From: Lachnospiraceae bacterium | Lineage (GTDB): Bacteria > Bacillota > Clostridia > Lachnospirales > Lachnospiraceae | Direction of reading: 5' to 3' | Assembly: GCA_015058015.1 (NCBI GenBank) | Contig: SVDM01000001.1 | Span: forward strand, 124,001-188,000 | DNA length: 64,000 bases | In this document: positions 23,185 through 32,830 of the stretch, piece by piece | Position numbering within the stretch: position 1 is the stretch's first letter | Layout: every line of letters starts with the position of its first letter | Program-made: the position numbers and the translations under genes | Notes under the pieces: model-generated | What the model was told of the DNA's origin: nothing | The model's input: the letters and a program-made list of their open reading frames with translations, nothing else | Database searches by the model: none

Positions 23185-24612
23185 ATGAGCGATATTGAAT
23201 TAAGAAGTAAAGAAGAAACCGCCAGACAGTATGAGTTTATGTCTAAGGTGGAGTTAATAGTCAGGGAGATGTCAGGGAAGGCCGGAAGGAAGCTTACGGC
23301 TTGTATCAAGACCTTCGGTTGTCAGATGAATGCCAGGGATTCCGAGAAACTTACCGGTATCCTTCGCAAGGTTGGATATGACATTATTCCTGAGGATAGA
23401 GAAGAGGAAGCAGATTTTATAATCTATAATACCTGTACTGTCAGGGAAAACGCCAATTTAAAGGTCTATGGAAGACTGGGAAAGTTGGGACATATTAAGG
23501 AGAGTCGCCCGGAACTGATGATTGCATTATGCGGCTGCATGATGCAGGAGCCGGACGTGGTTGAGAAGATCAGGAGGTCCTACAAATTCGTTGATATAGT
23601 ATTCGGAACCCACAATATATTTGAGCTTCCGGAGTTGTTATGTAAGAGATTCGAAGAACAAAGACAGGTTATTGAGATCTGGGATGATACTGATAAGGTG
23701 GTAGAGGACCTGCCGGCGGAGAGAAAATATTCTTTCAAGTCGGGAGTTAACATTATGTTTGGGTGCAATAACTTCTGTAGTTATTGTATTGTGCCGTATG
23801 TTCGTGGACGGGAGAGAAGCAGAAAGCCGGAGGATATTATAGCTGAGATAGAAAGGCTTTCAGCCGATGGTGTAAAAGAGATTATGCTCCTTGGACAAAA
23901 TGTCAACTCTTACGGTAAGAACCTGGAGAATCCAATCTCTTTTGCCAAGCTTCTTGAAGAGGTGTGCAAGGTAGAAGGAATTGAAAGAGTTCGTTTCATG
24001 ACCTCACATCCCAAGGACTTATCAGATGAGCTGATTGAAGTAATGGCCAAAAATTCGAAGATATGTAATCATCTTCACCTGCCCCTGCAGTCAGGCAGTT
24101 CCAGAGTTTTGAAGGAAATGAACAGGCACTATACCAAGGAAGGATACCTTGAGTTGGTTGATAAGCTAAGAGCAGCGATTCCGGATATTGCCCTTACCAC
24201 GGATATAATCGTTGGATTCCCCGGTGAGACAGAGGAAGACTTCCTTGAGACCATGGATGTGGTAGAGCGTGTTGAGTACGACAGTGCTTTTACATTCATA
24301 TATTCCAAGAGAACCGGAACTCCCGCAGCAAAGATGGAAGACCAGATTCCCGAGGATGTCATCAAAGACAGATTTGATAGACTCTTAAAGCTTGTTCAGG
24401 AGAAAGCAACTAAGAAGAACAAAGAACTGGAAGGCAAGACACTTCCCGTACTTGTGGAGACTATTAATCCCCAGGATTCAAGTTTGGTAAGTGGACGTCT
24501 TGAGAATAACTCCATGGTTCATTTCCCCGGAGATGTGTCACTTATCGGACAGGTAGTTGATGTAAAACTATGTGAAGCAAAAGGCTTCTACTATTTAGGC
24601 TCTAGAGCGTAG
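23185..24612 (+). CDS. miaB: tRNA-2-methylthio-N6-isopentenyladenosine synthase MiaB
   Basis: 475 residues from ATG 23185 (GGAG six bases upstream). Domains: UPF0004 N-terminal domain with cluster cysteines in KTFGCQMNARDS, NTCTVREN and LCGCMM; radical-SAM domain with CNNFCSYCIVPYVRGRERSR (CxxxCxxC); and a C-terminal TRAM domain (KTLPVLVE...). It methylthiolates A37 in tRNAs reading UNN codons. In-frame earlier starts (23149, 23173) lie in the terminator/promoter hairpin and are not used. Followed by a structured spacer and ruvA. Confidence 0.95.
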   Translation: MSDIELRSKEETARQYEFMSKVELIVREMSGKAGRKLTACIKTFGCQMNARDSEKLTGILRKVGYDIIPEDREEEADFIIYNTCTVRENANLKVYGRLGKLGHIKESRPELMIALCGCMMQEPDVVEKIRRSYKFVDIVFGTHNIFELPELLCKRFEEQRQVIEIWDDTDKVVEDLPAERKYSFKSGVNIMFGCNNFCSYCIVPYVRGRERSRKPEDIIAEIERLSADGVKEIMLLGQNVNSYGKNLENPISFAKLLEEVCKVEGIERVRFMTSHPKDLSDELIEVMAKNSKICNHLHLPLQSGSSRVLKEMNRHYTKEGYLELVDKLRAAIPDIALTTDIIVGFPGETEEDFLETMDVVERVEYDSAFTFIYSKRTGTPAAKMEDQIPEDVIKDRFDRLLKLVQEKATKKNKELEGKTLPVLVETINPQDSSLVSGRLENNSMVHFPGDVSLIGQVVDVKLCEAKGFYYLGSRA

Positions 24613-24620
24613 TAACCTGA

Positions 24621-24735
24621 CCTGGGCTGAGTTATATGTCCGAGCGCAGCGAGTTTGAACGACTGCCGGTAAAAAAGCGCATGAACTTTTATAGCGACAA
24701 TTGCCCGTAGTTGGACATATGGACTCAGACTGGGG
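24621..24735 (+). repeat. Inverted-repeat spacer between miaB and ruvA
   Basis: CTGAGTTATATGTCC (24627-24641) pairs with GGACATATGGACTCAG (24713-24728); with the neighbouring CCTGGG/TGGGG bases this closes a roughly 115-base stem-loop. The loop begins GAGCGCAGCGAG, a motif recurring in other intergenic elements here. No U-tract follows. Confidence 0.6.
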
Positions 24736-24769
24736 CAGGGAATAAGATAATAGGAAAAGGATATATTCT

Positions 24770-25390
24770 ATGATTTCATATGTAAAAGGAGAGCTGGTCA
24801 GCCTGAGCGAGGACCTGGCCATAGTTGAGAACAACGGAATAGGGTATAACATACACATTCCCTCAGCCGCATCTTTTGGCGGACTGGAGCCCGGAATGAC
24901 GGTAAAGATATACACCTACATGAATGTAAGAGAGGATGACATCAGCCTCTTTGGCTTCGTATCTGAAGATGACCTGGCTTGTTTTAAGATGCTTATAACC
25001 GTCAGCGGCATCGGGCCTAAGAATGCCTTATCCATCCTTTCAGTTCTTAGCGCGTCAGACCTTAAGGTGGCCATAATATCCGGTGATGCCAAGGCTATAT
25101 CATCAGCCCCCGGAGTAGGCAAGAAGAGCGCAGAGAGAGTTATCCTTGAACTAAAGGATAAGATAGATATGGAAGGCTTGCTTACAGGTGTTACAGCGGG
25201 AGAGTCCGCTATAACAGGCAAAGTTGGAACTGTAGATGCCGGTGGCACATTCACAGAAGTTGTGGAAGCCCTAGTATCCATGGGCGCCTCAGACTCCGAA
25301 GCATATAAGGCGGCTCGCGGGGTAGAAGGCGCTGAGAATCTTAGTGTGGATGCTTTCTTAAAGGCGGCATTAAAAATCGTAAGATTCTAG
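24770..25390 (+). CDS. ruvA: Holliday junction branch migration subunit RuvA
   Basis: 206 residues. OB-fold N-terminal domain (MISYVKGELVSL, GIGYNIHIP), two helix-hairpin-helix motifs (VSGIGPKNALSILS, APGVGKKSAERVILELKDKI) and the C-terminal UBA-like domain (VEALVSMGASDSEAYKAAR) that contacts RuvB. It tetramerises on Holliday junctions. AAAAGGATA precedes ATG 24770. The gap to ruvB is unusually long (349 bases) and contains a branched structured element rather than the usual overlap. Confidence 0.96.
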   Translation: MISYVKGELVSLSEDLAIVENNGIGYNIHIPSAASFGGLEPGMTVKIYTYMNVREDDISLFGFVSEDDLACFKMLITVSGIGPKNALSILSVLSASDLKVAIISGDAKAISSAPGVGKKSAERVILELKDKIDMEGLLTGVTAGESAITGKVGTVDAGGTFTEVVEALVSMGASDSEAYKAARGVEGAENLSVDAFLKAALKIVRF

Positions 25391-25739
25391 TATAGAATAG
25401 GCAACCAGTATCTTAACCTGAGACAGTAATGTAACTTTTACGCAAGGGACGGACAGCATGATAATTCATTATGTGAATTGTCGTATACTTAGCGAGAGCA
25501 AGCCGATTGGGCTTCGAACGAGTGCGTTCCATCCGTATCTGCCCCTAATCTTTGATTAGGGGAGCCTGTCGCGGCTTTGAGCGACTCTAATCAGTTCGCC
25601 GTGAGGCGAAGTTACTATGTGAGTGAGAAGCACGTTTTGAGGCGTAGCTCAAGGTTAGTAGGAGACATCTGAACATGAAAATTTTCTTGCAGACTGTCAA
25701 GCACTAAATAGAGTAATCTAAAACTATATGAGGAATATA
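25391..25739 (+). other. ruvA-ruvB intergenic region with multi-hairpin element
   Basis: CTTAACCTGAG (25412-25422) can pair with CTCAAGGTTAG (25648-25658). Between them lie four clear hairpins: ATGATAATTCA/TGAATTGTCGT (25458-25484), AAGCC/GGCTT (25500-25514), the perfect CCCCTAATC/GATTAGGGG (25542-25562) and TTCGCC/GGCGAA (25595-25610). The layout is that of a multi-branched RNA. No reading frame of note and no terminator U-tract was seen. Confidence 0.6.
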
Positions 25740-26741
25740 ATGGAGAAGCGAATTATAACTACAAAAGAACTTGAAGAAGACATCAAGATAGAGAAGAGCC
25801 TCCGCCCCAGATACCTGGCAGAATACATAGGCCAGGAGAAGGCCAAGGAGACCCTGAAAGTCTATATAGAAGCAGCCAAGAAACGAGGCGAAGTACTAGA
25901 CCACGTATTGCTGTACGGCCCTCCGGGACTGGGCAAGACAACCCTTGCGGGCATAATAGCCAATGAGATGGGCGTGAATTTAAAGATAACCTCCGGCCCG
26001 GCAATAGAAAAACCGGGAGAGATAGCGGCAATACTAAACCAGCTAAGCGAAGGCGACGTACTATTCGTAGATGAAATCCACCGTCTAAACAGACAGGTAG
26101 AGGAAGTCCTGTACCCGGCCATGGAGGATTATTGTATCGACGTAATAATCGGAAAAGGGCCTACGGCAAAGTCTATAAGACTTGATCTTCCTAAGTTTAC
26201 ACTGGTGGGAGCCACAACAAGGGCAGGACTTTTAACAGCTCCACTTCGTGACAGATTCGGAGTGGTACATAGATTAGAGTTCTACTCAGTGGAAGAGTTG
26301 GCAGAGATAATAATGCATTCAGCAAAGAAACTGAATGTAGCCATAGAAGAAGAAGGCGCAAGGTCCATGGCAATGAGAAGCAGGGGAACCCCCAGACTTG
26401 CCAATAGATTCTTAAAGAGAGTAAGAGACTTTGCAGAAGTAAAATACGACGGGGTAATAACAAGAGAAGTGGCAGAGGATGCTTTGGATCTCCTGGAAGT
26501 AGATAAGTTTGGTCTTGATAATACAGACAGAAATTTACTTGAGACAATAATCAATAACTTCAAGGGAGGGCCTGTAGGCCTTGATACACTTGCATCTGCC
26601 ATAGGAGAAGATGCGGGAACCATCGAGGATGTATATGAGCCATATCTAATTAAGAACGGCTTTATAAACAGGACGCCAAGGGGCAGAGTTGTTACGGAGA
26701 AAGCATACAGTCAGTTGGGACTAGGCATTTTCAAGGATTAA
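25740..26741 (+). CDS. ruvB: Holliday junction helicase RuvB
   Basis: 333 residues from ATG 25740, five bases after GAGGA; the ATG at 25728 overlaps that site. AAA+ motor with Walker [11 protein letters not shown], Walker B LFVDEIHR, sensor GATTRAG and the C-terminal winged helix ([21 protein letters not shown]). It forms hexameric rings with RuvA and drives branch migration. Complete and typical. Confidence 0.97.
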   Translation: MEKRIITTKELEEDIKIEKSLRPRYLAEYIGQEKAKETLKVYIEAAKKRGEVLDHVLLYGPPGLGKTTLAGIIANEMGVNLKITSGPAIEKPGEIAAILNQLSEGDVLFVDEIHRLNRQVEEVLYPAMEDYCIDVIIGKGPTAKSIRLDLPKFTLVGATTRAGLLTAPLRDRFGVVHRLEFYSVEELAEIIMHSAKKLNVAIEEEGARSMAMRSRGTPRLANRFLKRVRDFAEVKYDGVITREVAEDALDLLEVDKFGLDNTDRNLLETIINNFKGGPVGLDTLASAIGEDAGTIEDVYEPYLIKNGFINRTPRGRVVTEKAYSQLGLGIFKD

Positions 26742-26772
26742 ACAGATGGCAATGCCGGAGTATGGTTACATA

Positions 26773-26800
26773 TTGTATAAAACTGAAAATCATGTATAAT
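26773..26800 (+). promoter_or_regulatory. Promoter of zapA
   Basis: TTGTAT (26773-26778), 16 bases, TATAAT (26795-26800). Confidence 0.55.
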
Positions 26801-26846
26801 ACAAGAAGAGTGTTTTTAATAGGATTATGAATTGGGGTGTGAAAGA

Positions 26847-27278
26847 ATGGCTACTAAGGTGACGACGGAAGTCCTTATTGCTGGCAAGGTATATACCATA
26901 GGGGGATATGAAAGCGAGGAATTCTATCAGAGAATTGCCTCCTATATAAACAGCAAGATTAATGAGAGTGCCGAGACGGAAGGATATAATAAACTGCCTA
27001 CCGATATGAAGGCCACATTGTTGCAACTGAATATTGCTGAGGACTTATTCAAAGCAAAGAAGAAGGTGGAGAATCTGGAGGCAGGCCTTGATGAGAAGGA
27101 AAAGGCACTGTATGATTTAAAACATGAGCTCATCTCTACACAGCTTAAACTGGAGGAGACGGAGAAGTCCCTGAAGGATATGGAAGCGGAGAATAAGGAG
27201 TTACAGCTTAACAAAGCCAGATTAGAGACATCGCTTGAAGATGTGCTCTTTGGCAAAGGAAAGAATGATAAGAAGTAG
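26847..27278 (+). CDS. zapA: Cell division protein ZapA-like
   Basis: 143 residues from ATG 26847, after GGGGTG; TTG 26832 is an unneeded extension. The N-terminal ZapA domain (KVTTEVLIAGKVYTIGGYESEEFYQRIASYIN) is followed by a long coiled coil (residues 65-135, E/K/L heptads). It would bundle FtsZ protofilaments at mid-cell. Weakly terminated by AAGGACAG/CTGTCCTT (27287-27311) before the U32 gene. Confidence 0.85.
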   Translation: MATKVTTEVLIAGKVYTIGGYESEEFYQRIASYINSKINESAETEGYNKLPTDMKATLLQLNIAEDLFKAKKKVENLEAGLDEKEKALYDLKHELISTQLKLEETEKSLKDMEAENKELQLNKARLETSLEDVLFGKGKNDKK

Positions 27279-27286
27279 AACTTTTT

Positions 27287-27311
27287 AAGGACAGTCGTAG
27301 GGGCTGTCCTT
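27287..27311 (+). terminator. Weak hairpin between zapA and U32 gene
   Basis: 8-bp stem AAGGACAG / CTGTCCTT (27287-27294, 27304-27311) followed by only TGTC, so partial termination at best. Confidence 0.45.
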
Positions 27312-27332
27312 TGTCAAATATAGAGGGAAACC

Positions 27333-29495
27333 ATGAAAGATATTGAACTGTTAGCCCCCGCGGGTTCAGCGGAGGGAGCGAAGGCCGTGATAAATGCCGG
27401 CGCAGACGCCATCTATATAGGCGGAAGCCGCTTTGGGGCAAGAGCCTACGCCAAGAACCCGGAGGAAGAAAGCTTAATTGATGTAATAGAATATGCGCAC
27501 ATTCATGGAAGCAGGGTATATTTAACCATAAATACACTGCTTAAAAACAGTGAATTAAATGAGGACTTTTACAACTTCCTTTTGCCTTATTACAATGCGG
27601 GATTAGATGGCGTTATAGTTCAAGATCTGGGAGTAATGTCTTTTGTAAAAAGGCATTTTGCGGAGTTGCCCATACACTGTTCCACGCAGATGACCATATC
27701 GGATATCACCGGCGCAAGACTTATGAAGGAAGCGGGAGCCGACAGGGTAGTATTATCCAGAGAATTAAGTCTCTCGGAGATTAAAGACATAACGGATGCA
27801 GGAATAGAAACGGAATGCTTTATTCACGGAGCTTTGTGCTATTGCTATTCCGGACAGTGCCTTATGAGCAGCGTGTTAGGAGGCAGAAGCGGTAATAGAG
27901 GACGATGCGCCCAGCCCTGCAGACTGGCATATGAAGTTGACGGCAGGAAGAAATACATACTAAGTCCTAAGGATTTATGCACCATAGAGCACCTGCCGGA
28001 ACTTATGGAGGCAGGCATTTACTCTTACAAAATAGAAGGTCGCATGAAGCGTGCAGAATACGCTGCGGCAGTAACTTCTGTATACCGCAAGTACTTTGAT
28101 ATGGCAAAAGAGCGTGGCTTGGAAGGATATGAGGTCTCCAAGGAGGATATGGATATTCTTCTTGGAGCGGGCAATCGGAAGGGCTTTACCCCGGGTTATT
28201 ACTATTTTCATAATGGGGCTGAGATGATCTCTTATGACAAGCCGGACTACGATACCGCCGGTGAGGACTTCTTTGCAGATATTAGAAAGAGATATATCGA
28301 GAAGCCTATTAAAGAAAATCTTAATGGATTCATAAACTTACATAAAGGTAAGGAAGCAGAACTTAGATTAGAATATAGGGGTAAGGATTATATATTCCGT
28401 GGGGATGTTGTATCCGAAGCCATCAATGCCCCTTTATCAGAGGAAAAAGTCTTAAAGCAGATGAATAAGACGGGAGATACTCCCTTCGAATTTGCTAAGC
28501 TTAAGGCAGACATTGATAATGATATCTTCATGCCCGTTAATCAGCTTAATTCTTTAAGACGAGAGGCCTTAGAGGGTCTAAAAAAAGAGATTTTAAAAGA
28601 CTTTTATCCCAAGGTGCCTGCTAAGGGCTGCAACCCTTACCAATCATTGGCAAAAGCAGATGAACGAGGAAAGAGGCGGAAGGGACTTTATGTCTATATA
28701 GAATCTGCGGGGTTTCTTGACATCGTACTTGAAGCGGAAGACGTAAGCCGAATCTATGTAAATGCAAGCTGTTTTGCCCTTCCGGGTGAGATAGAAAGCC
28801 TTGCCAAGGCGGCAAAGAGAATTAAAGATAAGGGAATAGAAGTTTTTTATGCCCTTCCCCATATCTTACGAAAAGACATAAGACGCCTACTTGATGAAGC
28901 GTGGGATATAATTGAAGAATCCTTCGACGGAATCCTTATTAGAAATATAGACGAGCTGGGCTTCGTATGCTCTAAGGATTACAAGGGCCTGCTTGCGGGA
29001 GATTACAGCTTATATGCCTTTAACAAGGAGGCCTATGGTTTCATAAAGAGGTTATGTGATAAGCATAATATGAACCTTGAATCAATATGTGCTCCTATAG
29101 AGCTTAATTCCAAGGAACTTAACGGAATGAGGGGAACATACGACGAGATCGTATCCTACGGTTATCTGCCTCTTATGATTTCTGCCCAGTGTGTTCGTAA
29201 CACCACTAAGGGCTGTGATAAGAAGAATTCTCTGACATTTATAAAGGACAGATACAAGAAGGACTTTGGAGTAAGAGCCTTTTGTAACTTCTGTTACAGT
29301 GTGGTGTATAACAGCCTGCCGCTTTTCTTGCAGGATAAAGAATCGGAGATTAAAAAAGCAGACATAGGAAATATGCGAATTAATCTTACATACGAAACGC
29401 CTGATGAGGCAAAAAAGATTTTTATGATATATAAGGGAGAAAGGGAGTTTGAAGGAGACTTCACCAGAGGTCATTTCTCCCGAGGAGTAGAGTAA
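27333..29495 (+). CDS. U32 family peptidase / RlhA-TrhP-like protein with DUF3656
   Basis: 720 residues. The U32 core (residues 1-330) has ELLAPAGSAEGAKAVINAGADAIYIGG at the N terminus and the U32 signature ECFIHGALCYCYSGQC...GRSGNRGRCAQPCRLAY with its conserved cysteines. The C-terminal half (about 370-720) corresponds to the collagenase-associated DUF3656 region and ends with a further Cys set (CVRNTTKGC, CNFCYSV). Characterised relatives modify rRNA or tRNA by hydroxylation using a bound Fe-S cluster, so protease activity is doubtful. Its stop TAA directly abuts the ATG of the FtsW gene. Confidence 0.88.
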   Translation: MKDIELLAPAGSAEGAKAVINAGADAIYIGGSRFGARAYAKNPEEESLIDVIEYAHIHGSRVYLTINTLLKNSELNEDFYNFLLPYYNAGLDGVIVQDLGVMSFVKRHFAELPIHCSTQMTISDITGARLMKEAGADRVVLSRELSLSEIKDITDAGIETECFIHGALCYCYSGQCLMSSVLGGRSGNRGRCAQPCRLAYEVDGRKKYILSPKDLCTIEHLPELMEAGIYSYKIEGRMKRAEYAAAVTSVYRKYFDMAKERGLEGYEVSKEDMDILLGAGNRKGFTPGYYYFHNGAEMISYDKPDYDTAGEDFFADIRKRYIEKPIKENLNGFINLHKGKEAELRLEYRGKDYIFRGDVVSEAINAPLSEEKVLKQMNKTGDTPFEFAKLKADIDNDIFMPVNQLNSLRREALEGLKKEILKDFYPKVPAKGCNPYQSLAKADERGKRRKGLYVYIESAGFLDIVLEAEDVSRIYVNASCFALPGEIESLAKAAKRIKDKGIEVFYALPHILRKDIRRLLDEAWDIIEESFDGILIRNIDELGFVCSKDYKGLLAGDYSLYAFNKEAYGFIKRLCDKHNMNLESICAPIELNSKELNGMRGTYDEIVSYGYLPLMISAQCVRNTTKGCDKKNSLTFIKDRYKKDFGVRAFCNFCYSVVYNSLPLFLQDKESEIKKADIGNMRINLTYETPDEAKKIFMIYKGEREFEGDFTRGHFSRGVE

Positions 29496-30905
29496 ATGCT
29501 TAGTATTATTGTTAAATTGTCCAAATACCTGCTGATAATTCTATTTGCGGTATATACCTATTTAGGCTTTGCGGCTCTTCGCTACAAGACGGAGGCAGGC
29601 AAGGCGGGAATATTGGGAGTCCAGAGGTTTATGATGATATTTATCCACCTCCTGGCCTATACGGTTATCTGGATTCAGAAGGACCAGGACCTGGGAGTAA
29701 TCATATTCTATCTGGTTCAGCTCATATTCTTCGTGGCGGTATATTTGGTGTATCAGATGGCTTATCCCAAGGCATCCATGCAGTTGGTTAACAATATGTG
29801 TATGTTTATGGCCATAGGATTTATCATGATTTCAAGACTTAACTATGACAGGGCCATTAAGCAGGTGGGAATCGCCATTGTATCTGTAGTCATCACTATG
29901 TTTATTCCGGTTATATTAAGGAAGTTTCGAGGAATATTCGGAAAGCTTAAATATGCCTACCTGGGTATTGGCGCAGCTTTATTATGCGTAGTTGCGGTAC
30001 TCGGTCGGTTAAGTTACGGTGCCAAGCTGTCATTTACCATTGCGGGAATCACCTTCCAGCCCTCGGAATTCGTAAAGATTCTCTTTGTATTCTACGTTGC
30101 CGCAAGTTTAAAGGAAGATGACTCCATAAGAAATGTCATTGTTACCTCAGTAGCGGCGGCATTTCACGTGTTGGTACTTGTATTTTCCAAGGACCTGGGT
30201 GCTGCCATGATATTCTTCCTGGTTTATATGGTTATGCTGTATGTGGCAACGAAAAAGCCTATATATATCGGAGCAGGCTTTATCTTTGGCGCCATTGCGG
30301 CGGTGGCGGGATATTTTCTCTTTGCCCACGTCCGTACCAGGGTTATAGCCTGGCTTGATCCCTTTAGTGTTATCAATGACGCGGGCTTCCAGGTGTCCCA
30401 GTCCTTGTTTGCCATCGGTACCGGAGGCTGGTTTGGAACGGGACTTTTCAGGGGACGTCCCACGGATATCCCGGTTGTCGAAGAAGATTACATTTTCTCA
30501 GCCATATCAGAGGAATTGGGAGGCATATTTGCCATCTGCCTTATCCTGTGTTGTATGTGCTGTTTGATTCTGTTCATTAATATAGCTATGCAGCTAAAAA
30601 ACAGGTTCTACAAGCTGGTGGCCTTGGGTCTTGGAACGGCCTACGGTTTCCAGGTGTTTGTAACCATCGGAGGAGTAACCAAGTTTATTCCTTCAACGGG
30701 TGTTACCCTGCCGCTTATCAGTTACGGCGGAAGCTCCCTTTTGGCAACCCTCATTGTATTTGCCATAATTCAAGGTCTGTATGTCCTTAGGCAGGACGAA
30801 GATGCAGCCTTAAAGAAAAAGAAATTAAAAGCGGGAGGACAGATTCCTTATGAGAGAAGAGAGGGAATTGAAGAAGGAAAAGAAGATAGAGAAGAAGATC
30901 GCTAA
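29496..30905 (+). CDS. FtsW/RodA/SpoVE-family glycan polymerase
   Basis: 469 residues, about ten membrane segments. SEDS signatures are visible: GITFQPSEFVKI, FSKDLGAAMIFFLVYM, GFQVSQSLFAIGTGGWFGTGL, VVEEDYIFSAISEELGG and TGVTLPLISYGGSSLLATL. It polymerises lipid II into glycan strands. The last 56 bases overlap the start of the penicillin-binding protein gene in another frame, so polymerase and transpeptidase are produced as a pair. The charged C-terminal tail is cytosolic. Confidence 0.92.
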   Translation: MLSIIVKLSKYLLIILFAVYTYLGFAALRYKTEAGKAGILGVQRFMMIFIHLLAYTVIWIQKDQDLGVIIFYLVQLIFFVAVYLVYQMAYPKASMQLVNNMCMFMAIGFIMISRLNYDRAIKQVGIAIVSVVITMFIPVILRKFRGIFGKLKYAYLGIGAALLCVVAVLGRLSYGAKLSFTIAGITFQPSEFVKILFVFYVAASLKEDDSIRNVIVTSVAAAFHVLVLVFSKDLGAAMIFFLVYMVMLYVATKKPIYIGAGFIFGAIAAVAGYFLFAHVRTRVIAWLDPFSVINDAGFQVSQSLFAIGTGGWFGTGLFRGRPTDIPVVEEDYIFSAISEELGGIFAICLILCCMCCLILFINIAMQLKNRFYKLVALGLGTAYGFQVFVTIGGVTKFIPSTGVTLPLISYGGSSLLATLIVFAIIQGLYVLRQDEDAALKKKKLKAGGQIPYERREGIEEGKEDREEDR

Positions 30906-32304
30906 GAAGCTTAACCGGGAATACTCCGTAGTGGTTTATGCTTTTCTCCTTCTGTTTACCGCGCTAATCGGATATTTCATATATTTCAACATTTTTCAAA
31001 GCGAAAAGGTAATTAACAACTCCTTTAACAAACGTACTGAATCCTTTGCAAAGGAGATAATAAGGGGCAATATCTACGATAAGAATAAGGTTTTGCTTGC
31101 CACTACCAAGGTAGCCGCAGACGGAACGGAGACCAGATCTTACCCCTATGGTCGTATCTTTGCTCATGTGGTGGGTTATTCCGACAAGGGTAAGACGGGG
31201 ATTGAAAGCGCTGCCAACTTTAACATGCTGCGCTCCAATTCATCCATTATTACCAGGATTAACAACGACCTAAACGATAAAAAGAGCATGGGAGATTCTG
31301 TTGTTACAACCCTTGATGCGAGATTGCAGGAGGCGGCTTACAACGCTCTGGGCGATCATGACGGTGCTGCAGTTGTGATGGAGGTTAAGACAGGTAAAGT
31401 TCTTGCCATGGTAAGTAAACCCGCCTACGACCCCAATGCCATTGAAGCTTCATGGGATCTGTACACCAAGCAGGACAGTGACAAGGGAATTCTCTTAAAC
31501 CGCGCTACCCAAGGGTTATACCCGCCGGGCTCTACTTTTAAGATATTTACCTTGCTTGAATACATAAGAGAAAATCAGGACTATGAGAACTTCTCATATA
31601 ATTGCAAGGGGTCAATAACTGACGGGAATTTCAAGCTTCGTTGTTATGACGCCCAGGTACACGGTAAGTTAGACTTAAAGTCGGCATTTGCCAAGTCCTG
31701 TAACTCAACCTTTGCAAGTCTGGGACTGGCCATTGACAACGATAAGCTCAAGGCTTTGTGTGAGAAGGCTTTGTTTAACTCTGAGCTTCCCTTGGAGAAT
31801 ATTCCTTACAGTAAGAGCAGCTTTGTCCTTACCGGAAGCGCTACCAATCCGCAGACTATGATGACTGCCATAGGTCAGGGCGAGACAGTGGTATCACCTA
31901 TGCATATGTGTATGGTGGCTTCCGCCATTGCCAACAAGGGAGAGCTTATGAAGCCTTATCTGGTGGATCATATTGAAAATGACGCCGGCATCGAAGTATC
32001 AGCCAACAAGCCGGAAAAAACCGCCACACTTTTTGAGGCCGCTGATTGCTCGGTGTTAAAAGAGTATATGCGGGCTGTGGTTACGGAAGGTACGGGATAT
32101 AAGTTTAACGGAGTTAAATATGAAGTGGCCGGAAAGACGGGAACAGCAGAGTTCTCCAGCGATAAGTCAAAGAGCCATTCCTGGTTCGTGGGATTTGCTC
32201 CCGTGGAGGACCCGGAGATTGCCATTGCGGTTATCGCAGAGGATTCGGACGGAACCGCGGTGCCTATTTCAAAAAGTATACTTGATGTGTATTTCGCAAA
32301 ATAA
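30850..32304 (+). CDS. Penicillin-binding protein (transpeptidase) paired with FtsW
   Basis: 484 residues. Short cytosolic N terminus rich in Lys/Glu, one membrane anchor (residues 25-45) and a dimerisation-like region. The transpeptidase domain has S228-x-x-K231 (STFK), S283-C-N285 and K429-T-G (AGKTGTAEF). Short class-B PBP of the PBP2/SpoVD/PbpA type, with no PASTA repeats. ATG 30850 follows GGGAGGACAG inside the FtsW gene. It cross-links peptidoglycan made by its SEDS partner. Confidence 0.93.
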   Translation: MREERELKKEKKIEKKIAKKLNREYSVVVYAFLLLFTALIGYFIYFNIFQSEKVINNSFNKRTESFAKEIIRGNIYDKNKVLLATTKVAADGTETRSYPYGRIFAHVVGYSDKGKTGIESAANFNMLRSNSSIITRINNDLNDKKSMGDSVVTTLDARLQEAAYNALGDHDGAAVVMEVKTGKVLAMVSKPAYDPNAIEASWDLYTKQDSDKGILLNRATQGLYPPGSTFKIFTLLEYIRENQDYENFSYNCKGSITDGNFKLRCYDAQVHGKLDLKSAFAKSCNSTFASLGLAIDNDKLKALCEKALFNSELPLENIPYSKSSFVLTGSATNPQTMMTAIGQGETVVSPMHMCMVASAIANKGELMKPYLVDHIENDAGIEVSANKPEKTATLFEAADCSVLKEYMRAVVTEGTGYKFNGVKYEVAGKTGTAEFSSDKSKSHSWFVGFAPVEDPEIAIAVIAEDSDGTAVPISKSILDVYFAK

Positions 32305-32311
32305 CCTTAAC

Positions 32312-32340
32312 TTGTGTTTAACAAAAATATAGTTTATACT
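32312..32340 (+). promoter_or_regulatory. Promoter of nudix gene
   Basis: TTGTGT (32312-32317), 17 bases, TATACT (32335-32340). Confidence 0.5.
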
Positions 32341-32377
32341 TTTTATCAAATGAGAAACAATACCGGAGGATGTTGCA

Positions 32378-32830
32378 ATGATAGAAGCAATAAGTTGTGG
32401 CGGTGTTGTAATACATAGAGGGAAGATACTGGTCCTTTATAAGAATATCAAGAATAAGTACGAGGGCTGGGTGCTTCCCAAGGGGACGGTAGAAGAAGGG
32501 GAAGATTATAAAGACACTGCTACAAGAGAAGTGTTGGAAGAATCAGGTGTCCGCGGGACCATTATTAACTATATCGGGGAGAGCAGTTACAGTTTTTCTG
32601 TACCCGAGGGTCAGGTGAACAAAACTGTTCACTGGTATCTAATGATGGCGAACAGCTATTACAGCAAACCGCAACGGGAAGAATATTTTGTCGATTCGGG
32701 ATATTACAAGTTTCACGAAGCCTACCATTTGTTGAAGTTCGAGAACGAGAAGGGCATATTGGAAAAGGCCTATAATCAATATCTCGATTTACGAAAGAAC
32801 AATCTGTGGGGTAACCACAAGTACTTTTAA
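32378..32830 (+). CDS. NUDIX hydrolase
   Basis: 150 residues with a complete Nudix box, GTVEEGEDYKDTATREVLEESG (GX5EX7REUXEEXGU, residues 37-58). It hydrolyses a nucleoside diphosphate linked to another moiety; the substrate is not evident. Overall pattern (CGGVVIHRGKILVLYK, GWVLPKG) resembles bacterial Ap4A hydrolase-like members. CCGGAGG precedes ATG 32378. A hairpin follows directly. Confidence 0.9.
   Translation: MIEAISCGGVVIHRGKILVLYKNIKNKYEGWVLPKGTVEEGEDYKDTATREVLEESGVRGTIINYIGESSYSFSVPEGQVNKTVHWYLMMANSYYSKPQREEYFVDSGYYKFHEAYHLLKFENEKGILEKAYNQYLDLRKNNLWGNHKYF

Noticed and set aside
25783-26623. Leftward frames inside ruvB
   Set aside because: Low-complexity shadow translations opposite a complete ruvB.
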